A stretch of 64,000 nt of DNA from Liolophura sinensis (Eukaryota; Mollusca; Polyplacophora; Chitonida; Chitonidae): the NCBI RefSeq assembly GCF_032854445.1, contig NC_088295.1, positions 92,185,805 through 92,249,804 on the forward strand, written 5' to 3'. Both the position numbers and the translations under genes were made by a program. Every line of letters starts with the position of its first letter. The stretch's first letter is position 1. The notes under the pieces are model-generated. The model ran no database searches and was not told the origin of the DNA. It saw only the letters and a program-made list of their open reading frames with translations. Shown here piece after piece: positions 10,140 through 23,370 of this stretch.

Positions 10140-13009
10140 CCATACAGTAACAATTTGTGGGTTAACTTCTTCTATCACACGCATTTGGGCGTTGATTGAG
10201 TTCAACTTGACATGTTTAGCTTTAGACGTCTGCATGACTCTGTGAGTTAGCTTCCTCTATCACATGTATATGGGCGTGGATTTAGTTTAAATGACATGTT
10301 TAAGGCTAGATGCCTGCATGGTTCTGTGAGTTAGCTTCCTCTATTACACGTATTTGGGTGTTGATTTAGTTTAACTTCACATGTTTAAAGCTAGACGTCT
10401 ACATGACTCAGTGAGTTAGCTTCCTCATTCACACGTATTTTCGCGTTGATTTAGTTTAAATGACATTGTTTAAGACTAGATGTCTGCATGGTTCTGTGAG
10501 TTAGCTGCCTCATTCAACGTATATGAGGGTTGATTTAGTTTAAATGACATTGTTTAAGACTAGATGTCTGTATGGCTCTGCGAGTTAGCTTCCTCTATCA
10601 CACGAATTTGGGCGTTGATTTAGTTTAAATGACATTGTTTAAGACATGATGTCTGCATGGCTCTGTGAAGTTAGCTGCCTCATTCACACGTATATGAAGG
10701 TTGATTTAGTTTAAATGACATTGTTTAAGACTAGACGTCTGTATGGCTCCTGCGAGTTAGCTTCCTCTATCATACGAATTTGGGCGTTGATTTAGTTTAA
10801 ATGATATTGTTTAAGACATGATGTCTGTATAGCTCTGCGAGTTAGCTTCCTCATTCACACATATATGAGGATTGATTTAGTTTAAATGACATTGTTTAAG
10901 ACTAGACGTCTGTATGGCTCTGCGAGTTAGCTTCCTCTATCACACGAATTTGGCGTTGATTTAGATTAAATTGACATGTTTAAGACATGATGTCTGTGTG
11001 GCTCTGCGAGTTAGCTTCCTCTGTCTCACGTATTTGGGCGTTGATTTAGTTTAAATTGACATGTTTAAGACAAGATGTCTGTATGGGCTCTGCGAGTTAG
11101 CTTCCTCTGTCACACGTATTTGGACGTTGATTTAGTTTAAATTGACATGTTTAAGACTAGATGTCTGTATGGCTCTGCGAGTTAGCTTCCTCTGTCACAC
11201 GTATTTGGACGTTGATTTAGATTAAATTGACATGTTTAAGACTAGATGTCTGTGTGGCTCTGCGATGTTAGCTTCCTCTGTCTCACGTATTTGGGCGTTG
11301 ATTTAGTTTAAATTGACATGTTTAAGACAAGATGTCTGTATAGCTCTGCGAGTTAGCTTCCTCTATCACACGTATTTGGACGTTGATTTAGTTTAAATTG
11401 ACATGTTTAAGACTAGATGTCTGTATGGCTCTGTGAGTTAGCTTCCTCTATCACACGAATTTGGGCGTTGATTAGTTTAAATTGACATTGTTTAAGACTA
11501 GACGTCTGTATGGCTCTGCGAGTTAGCTTCCTCTGTCACACGTATTTGGGCGTTGATTTAGATTAAATTGACATGTTTAAGACTAGATGTCTGTGTGGCT
11601 CTGCGAGTTAGCTTCCTCTGTCTCACGTATTTGGGCGTTGATTTAGTTTAAATTGACATGTTTAAGACAAGATGTCTGTATAGCTCTGCGAGTTAGCTTC
11701 CTCTGTCACACGTATTTGGACGTTGATTTGTTTAAATTGACATGTTTAAGACAAGATGTCTGTATGGCTCTGCGAGTTAGCTTCCTCTATCACACGAATT
11801 TGGGCGTTGATTTAGTTTAAATGACATTGTTTAAGACATGATGTCTGCATGGCTCTGTGAGTTAGCTGCCCTCATTCACACGTATATGAGGGTTGATTTA
11901 GTTTAAATGACATTGTTTAAGACTAGACGTCTGTATGGCTCTGCGAGTTAGCTTCCTCTATCACACGAATTTGGGCGTTGATTTAGTTTAAATGATATTG
12001 TTTAAGACATGATGTCTGTATAGCTCTGCGAGTTAGCTTCCTCATTCACACATATATGAGGATTGATTTAGTTTAAATGACATTGTTTAAGACTAGACGT
12101 CTGTATGGCTCTGCGAGTTAGCTTCCTCTATCACACGAATTTGGGCGTTGATTTAGATTAAATTGACATGTTTAAGACATGATGTCTGTGTGGCTCTGCG
12201 AGTTAGCTTCCTCTGTCTCACGTATTTGGGCGTTGATTTAGTTTAAATTGACATGTTTAAGACAAGATGTCTGTATGGCTCTGCGAGTTAGCTTCCTCTG
12301 TCACACGTATTTGGACGTTGATTTAGTTTAAATTGACATGTTTAAGACTAGATGTCTGTGTGGCTCTGCGAGTTAGCTTCCTCTGTCACACGTATTTGGA
12401 CGTTGATTTAGATTAAATTGACATGTTTAAGACTAGATGTCTGTGTGGCTCTGCGAGTTAGCTTCCTCTGTCTCACGTATTTGGGCGTTGATTTAGTTTA
12501 AATTGACATGTTTAAGACAAGATGTCTGTATAGCTCTGCGAGTTAGCTTCCTCTATCACACGTATTTGGACGTTGATTTAGTTTAAATTGACATGTTTAA
12601 GACTAGATGTCTGTATGGCTCTGTGAGTTAGCTTCCTCTATCACACGAATTTGGGCGTTGATTTAGTTTAAATTGACATTGTTTAAGACTAGATGTCTGT
12701 ATGGCTCTGCGAGTTAGCTTCCTCTGTCACACGTATTTGGGCGTTGATTTAGATTAAATTGACATGTTTAAGACTAGATGTCTGTGTGGCTCTGCGAGTT
12801 AGCTTCCTCTGTCTCACGTATTTGGGCGTTGATTTAGTTTAAATTGACATGTTTAAGACAAGATGTCTGTATAGCTCTGCGAGTTAGCTTCCTCTGTCAC
12901 ACGTATTTGGACGTTGATTTAGTTTAAATTGACATGTTTAAGACTAGATGTCTGTATGGCTCTGCGAGTTAGCTTCCTCTATCACACGTATTTGGGCGTT
13001 GATTTAGTT
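10140..13009. repeat. 85-bp satellite array, about 34 copies, with higher-order repeats
   Basis: The unit core is gagttagcttcctctgtcac followed by a gttgatttagtttaaa segment and a tttaagactagatgtctg segment. Spacing is 85 bp (for example cttcctctgt at 11101 and 11186). The first few copies at 10140-10560 are the most diverged. Distinctive variant units recur 1191-1192 bp apart (tgtatggctctgcgag at 10569 and 11761; cattcacacg at 10681 and 11873; atatatgagg at 10861 and 12052), so about 14 units were duplicated as a block. The array ends abruptly at a SINE fragment at about 13010. Confidence 0.95.
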
Positions 13010-13205
13010 TTTATTTCATTGATGTTTTACACCGTACTCAAGAATATTTCACTTATATGATGGCGGCCAAGGAGGAAATTGAAATCAACCGAAAGTTACT
13101 GGCAGAGATTCCCACTCTTGGCACGAGAGGAAACAAGCATAAGCTGGTCTAGAACTCACAGCGACCACATTCGTGGGAGGATCCTGTGTCATTGTGCCTT
13201 GCCCA
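13010..13205 (-). mobile_element. Decayed tRNA-derived SINE, minus orientation
   Basis: It starts with the reversed tail (ttatttcattgatgtttta, then ccgtactcaagaatatttca) and ends with the reversed promoter region (gaactcacagcgaccac, then gtcattgtgcc). The same parts occur in forward order in the SINE at 21623-21855. The middle is diverged. Confidence 0.78.
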
Positions 13206-13258
13206 CGGAAGCCCCTTTTTCACACTGATGTAAAAGCTTTGTCTTGTCGACACCAGTT

Positions 13259-13376
13259 TGTGATATACCCAAGTAGCTTGTGTCATACCCAAGTAACTTG
13301 TGACATACCCAAGTAACTTGTGACATACCCAAGTAGCTTGTGATATACCCAAGAAGCTTGTGACATACCCAAGTAT
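13259..13376. repeat. 20-bp tandem repeat, about six copies
   Basis: Units of the form gtgacatacccaagtaactt, alternating gtgatata, gtgtcata and gtgacata starts. Confidence 0.93.
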
Positions 13377-14200
13377 AACTATTCCATGTACAGGCGTACA
13401 ACTGTTGCTCCAATAAAACACAGAAGATATCAGAACGTAAAACGATGAAGACGCCCATAGTGGAAAAGTTGAGACTGCTGAACACAAAGCAACCCTGGAA
13501 CTCTCTCAGATCTGTGATCTGCTTCTCGGTTATCTAATACTTGGTTCAGCGGAAGTAATGCCAAGGAGCTGTATGCCCTGTTTTATGACCTGTTTCATTT
13601 TTCCAGGTCGGTGCTACCAGGTCTTCGTGGCGGTTACATTCCTGGTCTCTAACGCATCAATTTAGCAGAGAGGACCGGTGATGGGATTTACATTATAGAG
13701 TTAGTATCACGTGACATTATCAACGCAACAGTGCAATCTTCTGCCTTCTGTGTTATCAACACCACTAACAATACAAATGTGTATTATCTTCCTCAGAAAC
13801 CGTTATCAGCGTTTGCCTTCAGGGCAGGACTGTTAACTACCTAGCTATAGCGAGCTAGAGAACAATTTGATATTGAATAGGTATTTTGCAGATGTGATTT
13901 ATGTCCTGTGTTCACTTTGAAAATTGTGAAGACATTGTATTTATACTTTCAATACGCAATTTTGTTTTCCTCTCTAAAAAGGCTGAAAGAATAAGCTGCA
14001 TTGTCTTATGGTACAGCCACTGTGAGGTTCTATCTGCATATTCTCTTAAGATATAAATACTTGGGAAGGTTCACTATCACTGCTCAACTACAGCTCAAGT
14101 AGTATTCCACAGACAACCGTAAGCTGTATGCTGTATTTTCCATGTTGTTAACACTTCATCCAATGTTTACTGGAATAATGGGACACTAATACCTGGAGCC
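13377..14200. other. Gene-free stretch between arrays
   Basis: No gene recognised. Frames reaching into this area from the 20-bp array are repeat-driven. Confidence 0.5.
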
Positions 14201-15760
14201 TTGTTGTATATGTGTAGCTGGTATATTCCAGCATTATGTAGTCCGGATGTAGCGTCAGTGTTACTACCTGTGGGTAGGTGTGCTTTTACAGCATTATGTA
14301 CACGTAGTCTGAATGAAGCGTCAGTGCTACTGGGGATGTGTATTACAGCCTGTATATTACAGCGTTGTGTAGTCCGGATGTAGCGCCAGTGTTATTGCCA
14401 GTGGGTAGCTTGGGTTTTACAGAAGCGTCAGTGCGACTGCCAACGTCTAGCTGGTATATTACAGCATTATGTAGTCCGGATGTAGCGTCAGTGCTACTGC
14501 CTGTGGGTAGCTGGGATCTTACAGCATTATTTACATGTAATCTGGGTGTAGCGTCAGTGCTAATGCTAATGCGTAGCTAGTATATTACAGTAATATGTAG
14601 CCCGGTTGTAGCGTCAGTGCGACTGCCAACGTCTAGCTGGTATATTACAGCATTATGTAGCCCGGTTGTAGCGTCAGTGCGACTGCCAACGTCTAGCTGG
14701 TATATTACAGCATTATGTAGTCCGGATGTAGCGTCAGTGCTATTGCCTGTGGGTAGCTGGGATATTACAGCATTATGTAATCCGGATGTAACATCAATCC
14801 TAATTTAAACATGGATATTACAGGATTATGTTTATGTAGTCTGAATGAAGCGTTAGTGCGACTGCCAACGTGTATCTGGTATATTACAGCATTATGTAGT
14901 AAGGATGTAGTGTCAGTGCTACTGCCAGTGGGTAGCTGGTATATTACAGAATTATGTAATCCGGATGTAACATCAATCCTAATTTAAACATGGATATTAC
15001 AGCATTATGTTCATGTAGTCTGAATGAACCGTCAGTGCGACTGCCAACGTGTAGCTGGTATATTACAGCATTATGTAGTCCGGATGTAGTGTCAGTGCTA
15101 CTGCCAGTGGGTAGCTTGGGTTTTACAACATTATGTAGAGGTAGTCTGAATGAAGCGTTAGTCCTACTGCCAATGTGTGGCTGGGATATTACAGCTAGTC
15201 CGGATGAAGCGTCGGTGTTACTGCCGATATGTATCTGTTATATTACAGCATTATGCAGTCTGTTACTGTCGATGTGTAGCTGGGATATTACAGCATTTTG
15301 TACATGTAGTCTGGGTGTAGCGTCTGGGCTAATGCCAATGTGTAGCTGGTATATTACAGCATTATGTAGTCAGGATGTAGCGTCTGGGCTAATGCCAATG
15401 TGTAGCTAGTATATTACAACATTATGTAGTTCAGTATATTACAGCATTATGTAGTCCGGATGTAGCGTCATTGTTACTGCCTGTGGGAAGCTGGAGTTTT
15501 ACAGCATTATGTACACGTAGTCTGAATGAAGCGTCAGTGCTACTGGGGATGTGTATTACAGCTTGTATATTACAGCATTATGTAGTCCGGATGTAGCGTC
15601 ATTGTAACTGCCAGTGGGTAGCTGGGGTTTTATAATATTATATACATGTAGTCTGGGTGTAGCGTCATTACTACTGCCAATGTGTAGCTAGTATATTACA
15701 GAATTATGTACTCTGGATGTAGCGTCAGTTTGGTTGGCACGCATGAGTTACTTCCAATGT
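14201..15760. repeat. Diverged 60-bp satellite, about 25 copies
   Basis: Units built on tattacagcattatgtagt, a gatgtagcgtcagtgct segment and an aatgtgtagctgg segment. Copies vary in length and sequence, with local block duplications (for example 14610-14670 against 14670-14730). Several open frames through it are by-products of a unit length divisible by three. Confidence 0.92.
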
Positions 15761-16575
15761 GTAGCTGGGATATTACAACATTACGTAGTCAGGATGCCAC
15801 GCTTGTGTCTCTGAGAATATGTTACTGGGATATTGCAACATTACGTAGTCAGGATGTCACGCTTGTGTCTCTGAGAATATGTTACTGGGATATTGCAATA
15901 CTACGTAGTCAGGATGTCACGCTTGTGTCTCTGAGAATATGTTACTGGGATATTGCAACATTACGTAGTCAGGATGTCACGCTTGTGTCTCTGAGAATAT
16001 GTTACTGGGATATTGTAACATTACGTAGTCAGGATGTCACGCTTGTGTCTCTGAGAATATGTTACTGGGATATTGTAACATTACGTAGTCAGGATGTCAC
16101 GCTTGTGTCTCTGAGAATATGTTACTGGGATATTGTAACATTACGTAGTCAGGATGTCACGCTTGTGTCTCTGAGAATATGTTACTGGGATATTGCAACA
16201 TTACGTAGTCAGGATGTCACGCTTGTGTCTCTGAGAATATGTTACTGGGATATTGCAACATTACGTAGTCAGGATGTCATGCTTGTGTCTCTGAGAATAT
16301 GTTACTGGGATATTGCAACATTACGTAGTCAGGATGTCACGCTTGTGTCTCTGAGAATATGTTACTGGGATATTGTAACATTACGTAGTCAGGATGTCAT
16401 GCTTGTGTCTCTGAGAATATGTTACTGGGATATTGCAACATTACGTAGTCAGGATGTCACGCTTGTGTCTCTGAGAATATGTTACTGGGATATTGCAACA
16501 TTACGTAGTCAGGATGTCACGCTTGTGTCTCTGAGAATATGTTACTGGGATATTGTAACATTATGCAACCTGGAT
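15761..16575. repeat. Homogenised 60-bp satellite, about 13 copies
   Basis: The same family as the preceding array, but units are nearly identical. Each has gtagtcaggatgtcacg, then cttgtgtctctgagaata and tgttactgggatattg. The differences are a few recurring single-base changes (gcaaca or gtaaca; cac or cat). Perfect 60-bp spacing leaves a 301-codon frame that is only repeated 20-residue units; I do not call it a gene. Confidence 0.95.
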
Positions 16576-16611
16576 ATCACTACATGTACCGTTAAACTAA
16601 AAACATATTAA

Positions 16612-17664
16612 AAAAGAAAATGATACTTTACCTGTTAATAGATAGTGGCGTTAGTTTTTGTTTGAGACCTCAAAACTGATATTGTTCTAGGTTTCGTTCT
16701 ATTTCTATTGCTATGATGGATTTCTTTTCATAAATGCATATATTTTCACAATTTGCGCTTTTTGCGGATTTCTTAGCCAGTTTAACTCAGTTTAAGTAGG
16801 CCTAAATGATGGATCTTTATGTTTGGATAAGGAAAACCATGATATTTTCTCTATATATAGCTCAAAATTTTTACGCCTCTTCACTAAAATAATAAAATTT
16901 AACTCACTACATAAATTAAGTGGGCTAAACTCTGGCACTGGTCCTGCGTAGTTTCACTGTTTTCTGCTTTGTGATTAACTGACCCTCTCATTCGTCATCG
17001 ACTTGCGATATCTAAGCCCATAACTCCAGTGCGTCAGCTTGCCATCAAGCCTTACACACTCAGAACAAGTACAGCATTCTTGAATATTGTTTTATGGAAC
17101 ATTACCTTTTTATAAGATAACAAATTATCTGATAAAGATAAGAAAATTAATGAATAATTCAGTGGTTATGCACTTCCTCCATCAGAGTTGGATGTTTGAT
17201 CCAAAAACAATATTGTAGAGATTAAATAAATAATATGAATGCTGTCGAATTACAAAATTATTGTCAAGCGTAAGGCTTTTTGATCTCATTTAGAATTTAG
17301 TGGCATGGAAGGATTTTAGTTGTGTGATATGTTTTTATTACCAGTCTTTTTATAAACGATACTCCGATTGTGTAGTGATATCTTCCAGTAGAATGCAATG
17401 CCGTTTCAGACAAAGTTGGGATTCACATTACGTCTAGCAGAGAAAACCAATACATTAATATTACCGTATCGTGTGCAAAGCTTGCGGTAACTAGACATTA
17501 TCATTTGTGGTATTAAAGTTACACACTGATGTTAGATACTGAGCTATGATTTGCTGCCAAGAAGTGCGTAATGTATCCAAGATGGCTTTAGTTAAATTTA
17601 CTTTTGCGGAATGTAGTCATACTGATGACTGCTGAAACAAGGAGGACAGAAATACGGATATATT
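16612..17664. other. AT-rich gene-free stretch
   Basis: No gene, repeat array or RNA gene recognised. Confidence 0.5.
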
Positions 17665-18300
17665 AAAGCACTACAGACATTAGATCAGGATTGCGGGACA
17701 CCAGACATTACATCACAAGGATTGAGGGACACCAGACATTACATCACAAGGATATATTAAAGCACTGCATACATTACATAACAAAGATTGCGGGATACCA
17801 GATATTAAATCACAGGGATTGCGGGACACCAGACATTACATCACAAGGATTGCGGGACACAAGACATCACATCACAAGGGTTACGGGACACCAACATTAC
17901 ATCCATGTCCTTACGAGACTCTAGACATTACACCCCAGACATTACAAGGCACGAGGCATTATATTTCAGGCATTACAAGGCACCAGACATTACAGCCATG
18001 TCCTTACGAGACACTAGACAATACATCCCAGGCATTACAAGACAGGAGGCATTGTGCCCAAGATATTACAAGACCCCAGCCATTACACCTCAAACATTAC
18101 AAGACACAAGGCATTTTATCTCGCATATTACAAGATACCAGACACTATATTAGAGGGTATTACAGGACAAACGGCATAACATTGCATCCCAAACATTGCA
18201 AGACACCAGACACTACACCCAAGACATTGCAAGACACCAGGCATTATATCCAATTCATTAAAAGACACAATGTATTGCATCCCAGGTACTGCAAAACTAG
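17665..18300. repeat. About 28-31-bp minisatellite, about 20 diverged copies
   Basis: Core acaccagacattacatc with linkers such as caaggattgcggg (left part) or caggcattacaaga (right part). The unit changes gradually along the array, so the left and right halves look like two subfamilies. Confidence 0.88.
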
Positions 18301-20124
18301 TCCAAAGCTAGCTGGTTAATACTTACGTATCACCCAGTTCATTTCATTGAAATAACAGCTGAAACCCTACCTTACATTTGGTGAGTACTACCGATTCCCC
18401 ATTCACAGGTAGCATTTTTTTTTTCTTTCCTTTTTTTTTTTTTGTTTTGTTTGTTTTTAACTGTATTACGGGAAGACCGAATAGTCTCTGAACAGGGAAT
18501 CTGCTCTCGTCTGTATTACTAATCTGCACAAAGTAACGTTAGAGGAAGACCAAGAACTGTAGGGTCAGATTAGTCCCGGAGTTAGCTTTCAGCTACCGAT
18601 ATCTTACTCTTGTCCGGAGGACACAGAGACAGAAGAAAGGCGGACAACTATGTTGTAACAGTTCACGTTTTTCGCGCCTTCTTTCTGCTGTCAGGCTCAT
18701 GTCATATAAAATCAGTTTGAAGACTCATTAAGCCGGGTAATCGGACCAGCGCCAGCACATCCATCATTTCATAAGCCTTTTTCCGCGTAAAAACTCCATA
18801 TTCTCCGTATAAATCTTTGTGTTGTAATCAATAATTGCATGTTTCATCCCAGCGGCAAACTGACATTTTTACAGGATTTTTTCGTGGAGTCTCGGGCAAA
18901 CTTTGGCATTGCATCAGTGTCATGAGGTGTTGACGGCTGATAAATGACAGAGAGCAACCTCTCAATAGAGCCTACCATCTTATTCAACTGATAATAAATC
19001 AAGCCCAGTTCTCAAGATGTATACTGAAGGTAAGAGGAGCTAGGCAGCAAGGACCGCGGATGGTACCTCATCAAAACCTCTTTATCAGGAGCTTAAGACT
19101 TCGTGGAAATTGTCAGACTATGAACAATAACAATTTAATCCGATTGCATACAGGTCCAACATTTCACGATCTCCTCTCAATATGTCCTTTGTCAATTCAG
19201 CTTAAAGATAGCATTCTCTCTGACTGACTTTATGATGGGATGAACACGTGGCTGCCTGAACAATCCACTTAGACGATCAGATGTGATTACTTGTTACTAT
19301 AACCACACATCAGGCTTTACTTCTCTGTCCACATAAGTGTTTACCCTAAGGCTTATTTTTATGTAATAACTTATTATAATGCCGTTCACTGCATTCCTTT
19401 GAGTAAGTGATTTAAGTGTCATCAGGCATCGGGCGCCAAATGAAGTCTTTACCTCAGTTGGTTATATTGTACCTCGCGTTATGTAGGTTTAAATGGAGGC
19501 AGTGATTCTTTTTATCATAAAAGGTAGGAAAATGAAAAATATTTTCTTTTTTTGTACATGTAAGTAGAAGAGCACACCTTTGTATGTCCGATATAGTAAC
19601 TCAGGTGTCACAGCAGACTAACAGAAATGGGGTTCTCACTTCCATGTTTGCTTTAGACACTTTCAGTCCATACGTGACGCGTTTGTGCAGTGGTTGGTGT
19701 AGTTCACAACTTGATATTGAAAATCATTCTTTCTGTGATAGTATTACACAACATGTCTTACACCTCGCATGAAATAACTTAGTGATTCGCCTGAAATACA
19801 CTATATGCACCTTTTCCCAACGTTCGCTGAGTTTTGTCCTGGGTGTAACAGTTACAGAGCGATACAACAGATTGTTCATGGTCTCTTCCCATACATGTCT
19901 CCCAACTGATACATACAAGCACTTTCGGTAATAAACCCTTGACTTGAGATGAGGACAGAAATAGCCAGAAATAACGCTTGGCGTCAATGCTTCACTAACA
20001 TGTATGTTTAAACTAATATATGTGCCGCATACACTATACTGGTTAAGTGAGCTTAGGTCATGTATTAGCATCACTGAAAACCGCTGACTGGTCCAATAGT
20101 TGCACTTTCCAACATGGCAGGCAA
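18301..20124. other. Gene-free stretch with a T-rich tract
   Basis: A T-rich run lies at about 18415-18460. Nothing else was recognised; open frames are 116 codons or fewer without domains. Confidence 0.5.
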
Positions 20125-20949
20125 TGGGAAGGCTAGAGCCGTCCTGGGAGGCTAGAGTCGTCAGGGGAGGGTAGAGTCGTCAGGGGAGGCTAGAGTCGTC
20201 AGGGGACGCTAGAGTCGCCAGGGGAGGGTAGAGCCGTCAGGGGAGTCTAGAGACATCAGGGGAGAGTAGAGTCGTCAGGGGAAGTTAGAGTCGTCAGGGG
20301 ACGCTAGAGTCGTCAGGGGACGCTAGAGTCGTCAGGGGACGCTAGAGTCGCCAGGGGAGGCTAAAGCCTTCAGGGGAGGCTAGAGTCGCCAGGGGAGGCT
20401 AGGGCCGTCAGGGGAGGCTAGAGCCATCAGGGGAAGCTAGAGCTGTCAAGGGAGGCTAGAGTCGTTAGTGGAGGCTAGAGTCGCCAGGGGAGGCTAGAGC
20501 CATCAGGGGAGGGTAGAGCCATCAGGGGAGTCTAGAGCCATCAGGGGAAGCTAGAGCCGTCAGCTGAGACTAGTCGTCAGGGGAGGCGTGCTTCATAAGC
20601 CAGTCTGATGCATCCTCATGCACGGTCTAGAGCCGTCAGGGGAGTCTAGAGTCATCAGGGGAGGTTAGCGCCGTCAGGGGGGGGGCTAGATCCGTCGAGG
20701 GAGGCTAGAGCCATCAGGGGAGGCTAGAGCGGTCGGGGGAGGCTAGAGCCATCAGGGGAGGCTAGAGCCATCAGGGGAACTAGAGCCGTCAGGGGAGGCT
20801 AGAGCCATCAGGGGAAGCTAGAGCCATCAGGGGAGGCTAGAGCTATAGCCGTCAGAGGAGGTTAGAGCCATCAGGGGAAGCTAGAGCCGTCAAGGGAGGC
20901 TAGAGCCATCAGGGGAGGCTAGAGCCGTCAGATGAGGCTAGAGTCGTCA
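20125..20949. repeat. 19-bp minisatellite, about 40 copies
   Basis: The core ctagagtcgtcaggggagg is repeated with variants (gccgtc, gccatc, gtcgcc). At about 20580-20640 a longer insert with cgtgcttcataagccagtct appears, which anticipates the longer unit of the next array. Confidence 0.92.
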
Positions 20950-21490
20950 GGAGAGGCGTGCACCATAAGCCAGTCTTGTGCATCCTCATGTACGGTCTAG
21001 AGATATCATGGGAGGCGTGCACCATAACCCAGTCTGGTGCATCCTCATGTACGGTCTAGAGCCATCAGGGAATCGAGCCGTGCACCATAAACCGGTCTGG
21101 TGCATCCTCATGCACGGTCTAGAGCCATCAGGGGATCGAGGCGTGCACCATAAACCGGTCTGGTGCATCCTCATGTACGGTCTAGAGCCGTCCGAGGAGG
21201 CGTAATAGGCCATTCTAGTGTGATCTTCATGCATGATCTAGAGTCGTAAGATCATGCGTGATAGGGCAGTGTGATGTACCCTCCAGAATGGTTTAGAGCC
21301 GTAAGAGGATGCGTGATAAGCCAGTCTCATGTAGCCTCAAATACGGTCTAGAGCAGTGAAAGAGTGTGTGATAAGCAAATTTGGTGTGATCCTCATGCAC
21401 GGTCTAGATCCGTCAGAGGATGCATAATAGCCCAGTGTGACATATCCTCAAGCACGGTCTAGAGCCGTCAGAGGAGGTGTGATGGGCCCA
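20950..21490. repeat. About 63-bp composite repeat derived from the 19-bp array
   Basis: Each unit joins one 19-bp-type core (ggtctagagccatcagggg) to a segment containing gtgcaccataaaccggtct and gtgcatcctcatgtacgg. About eight copies become progressively more diverged to the right. Confidence 0.88.
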
Positions 21491-21622
21491 TATGGTGTAT
21501 CCCCTTGCGCTGTCTACATTCGCCAGAGGAAGTGTGATGTGCAGGCCTGTCTTATACAGGATCATATGTAGGCCCACGTATATGTATGTGCGATAAAGAA
21601 CCATTCAGATCAAGTGTGCTTG

Positions 21623-21855
21623 GGGGCCTCCGTGGCTCAGTTGGTTTGCGCGCTAGCACAGCGTAATGACCCAAGAGTCTCTCACCAATGCGGTCGCTGT
21701 GAGTTCAAGTCCAGCTCATGCTGGCTTCCTCTCCGGCCGTAGGTAGGAAGGTCTTCCACCAACCTCTGAATAGTCGTGGGTTTCCCCCGGGCTGAAAGCG
21801 AAATATTCTTGAGTACGGTGTAAAACAACAATCAAATAAATAAATAAATCAATCA
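21623..21855 (+). mobile_element. tRNA-derived SINE with target-site duplication
   Basis: The head contains an A-box-like ggctcagttggtttgcgc and a B-box-like gagttcaagtccagctc, as in tRNA genes. It then has a body (ctggcttcctctccggcc), the tail gaaatattcttgagtacgg and a run of caaataaataaataaat. A 14-bp direct repeat with one mismatch (atcaagtgtgcttg at 21609-21622, atcaagtgtggttg at 21856-21869) flanks it, as expected for LINE-assisted retroposition. Pieces of the same SINE lie at 13010, 28758, 42985 and 57733-58140. Confidence 0.88.
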
Positions 21856-21869
21856 ATCAAGTGTGGTTG

Positions 21870-23357
21870 CCTTCAGGCTAGGCTAGGCCTATGTGATTCA
21901 TCTGTAGGCTCTTCGACCACCAGAGGAAGACTGAGATGTCAACAAGAAAACGCCTGTTGCTGGTTTCAGATTTCCTTAGAAGGTTTGTGTCGCTGAATAG
22001 TATTTGTGTAGGCCTAAACGACAAGGCGGCTTGTATGCACTAGCTCCATCCATTTCCATTGGCTGCTGTCATGACTGTAAACACTGTATCTACATATATG
22101 TACATTTACAAAGCACGGTATATGTACATTTCAACGTAAGTACACACACCATCATGGATATAAATACTTTCCAGTTTATTAGTTGAGAAAAAGGATGGGC
22201 AGTAGCTTATTTTTCACAAATTAACAAAATTATGTAGGCCTGCATGTATTTAAAGTAAGGAAACTAAATGGCAAGGCCCTGCAGTTGCACACATGACATT
22301 TTCTTGGTAGAACACGCAGGTTAGCACAGCTGTTAGAAACATAGTGGCGAATGCATCAAGTCATGGGCTATAACGTACAACACACAATCGCATGTCCCCA
22401 CATTTTTACAGCGAAATCAACGATTATGTCGCCAACTCGACCAGCTTAGTTTATGACGTCAGACTGTGACGATAGGGTATGACGTCAGGCAATGTGTAAC
22501 AGTTGTTTGTACCCGAAATATTCAAACCAAGTAATGAGCCGAGGTAAAATCGCTTTGGCCATTTTTCTCTCTCTTGTTGTGTTTTGTGAAGCCATATTGC
22601 TGACATATTTAATAACCGCTGAGCACTGCAAGATGGCGATGCAAGAAGACTCAGGTGACGATTACATGTCAGTTGGGGCTCCGATATACCAGTCAAGTGC
22701 CGCCAGATCAGACATACCATCATTATCAGAATACTAACAACATGTCTGTCTGTCCCGTGTTAGCCAAAGTTGTCTCAACGAACGCAAGGCGATGGGAGAC
22801 AAGAATAAGTGATAGGTTTGTACCATTAACTGGTTTACCGCGAGCATACTGACTGTCCCTGGAGCTGGAGGACTGACTCACACAGGAGTGTTCAGTCAGG
22901 GGTTGACGGTGTTTACCAGAACTTCGTGCTCTGAATGTCTATTTCAGGCTTCGGTTTCCGGTGTCCGAAGTTCGATCACAAATATAATAGTAATGAAAGC
23001 AGTGTGAAAGATGTTTCTTCAGACTGTCGGTGGAAAGAAAAAAATGGAATCCTTGCATTGCATTGCTGGCACTCATTTTTTACCTTGAGATGTGATAAAA
23101 GCTGGAGTTAAAACAGCCGGTTTGAACATGAAGATATGTACGCCTGCAGCACTTGACTTGGGAGCTCAATCAAACAATACCCACGGAACTGAGAATGACC
23201 ACGTTGTATATCATTTTATCCACAATCAAAACATCGGTCTCGGTTTCTCTGGCTGTCATGGTGTGTTATTATCTATTCACCGTGGAGTACAATGCACATC
23301 TACAGTAATAAGATCCCAATGAAACTTCCTTGTCAGCATTTACACGTGAATTGTAGT
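21870..23357. other. Gene-free stretch
   Basis: No supported gene. An 81-codon plus-strand frame at 22492-22737 has a hydrophobic, signal-like segment but no recognisable family. Confidence 0.45.
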
Positions 23358-23370
23358 AACATATTTCTGA

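Noticed and set aside
15706-16611. 301-codon plus-strand frame in the 60-bp array
   Set aside because: A perfect 20-residue repeat produced by a unit length divisible by three; no start context, splice sites or domain.
21623-21700. tRNA gene at the SINE head
   Set aside because: Has A- and B-box-like motifs but no plausible cloverleaf or anticodon arm, and is joined to a SINE body and tail.
22492-22737. 81-codon frame with a signal-like hydrophobic segment
   Set aside because: No family, no supporting neighbours and within the length expected by chance in 64 kb on six frames.
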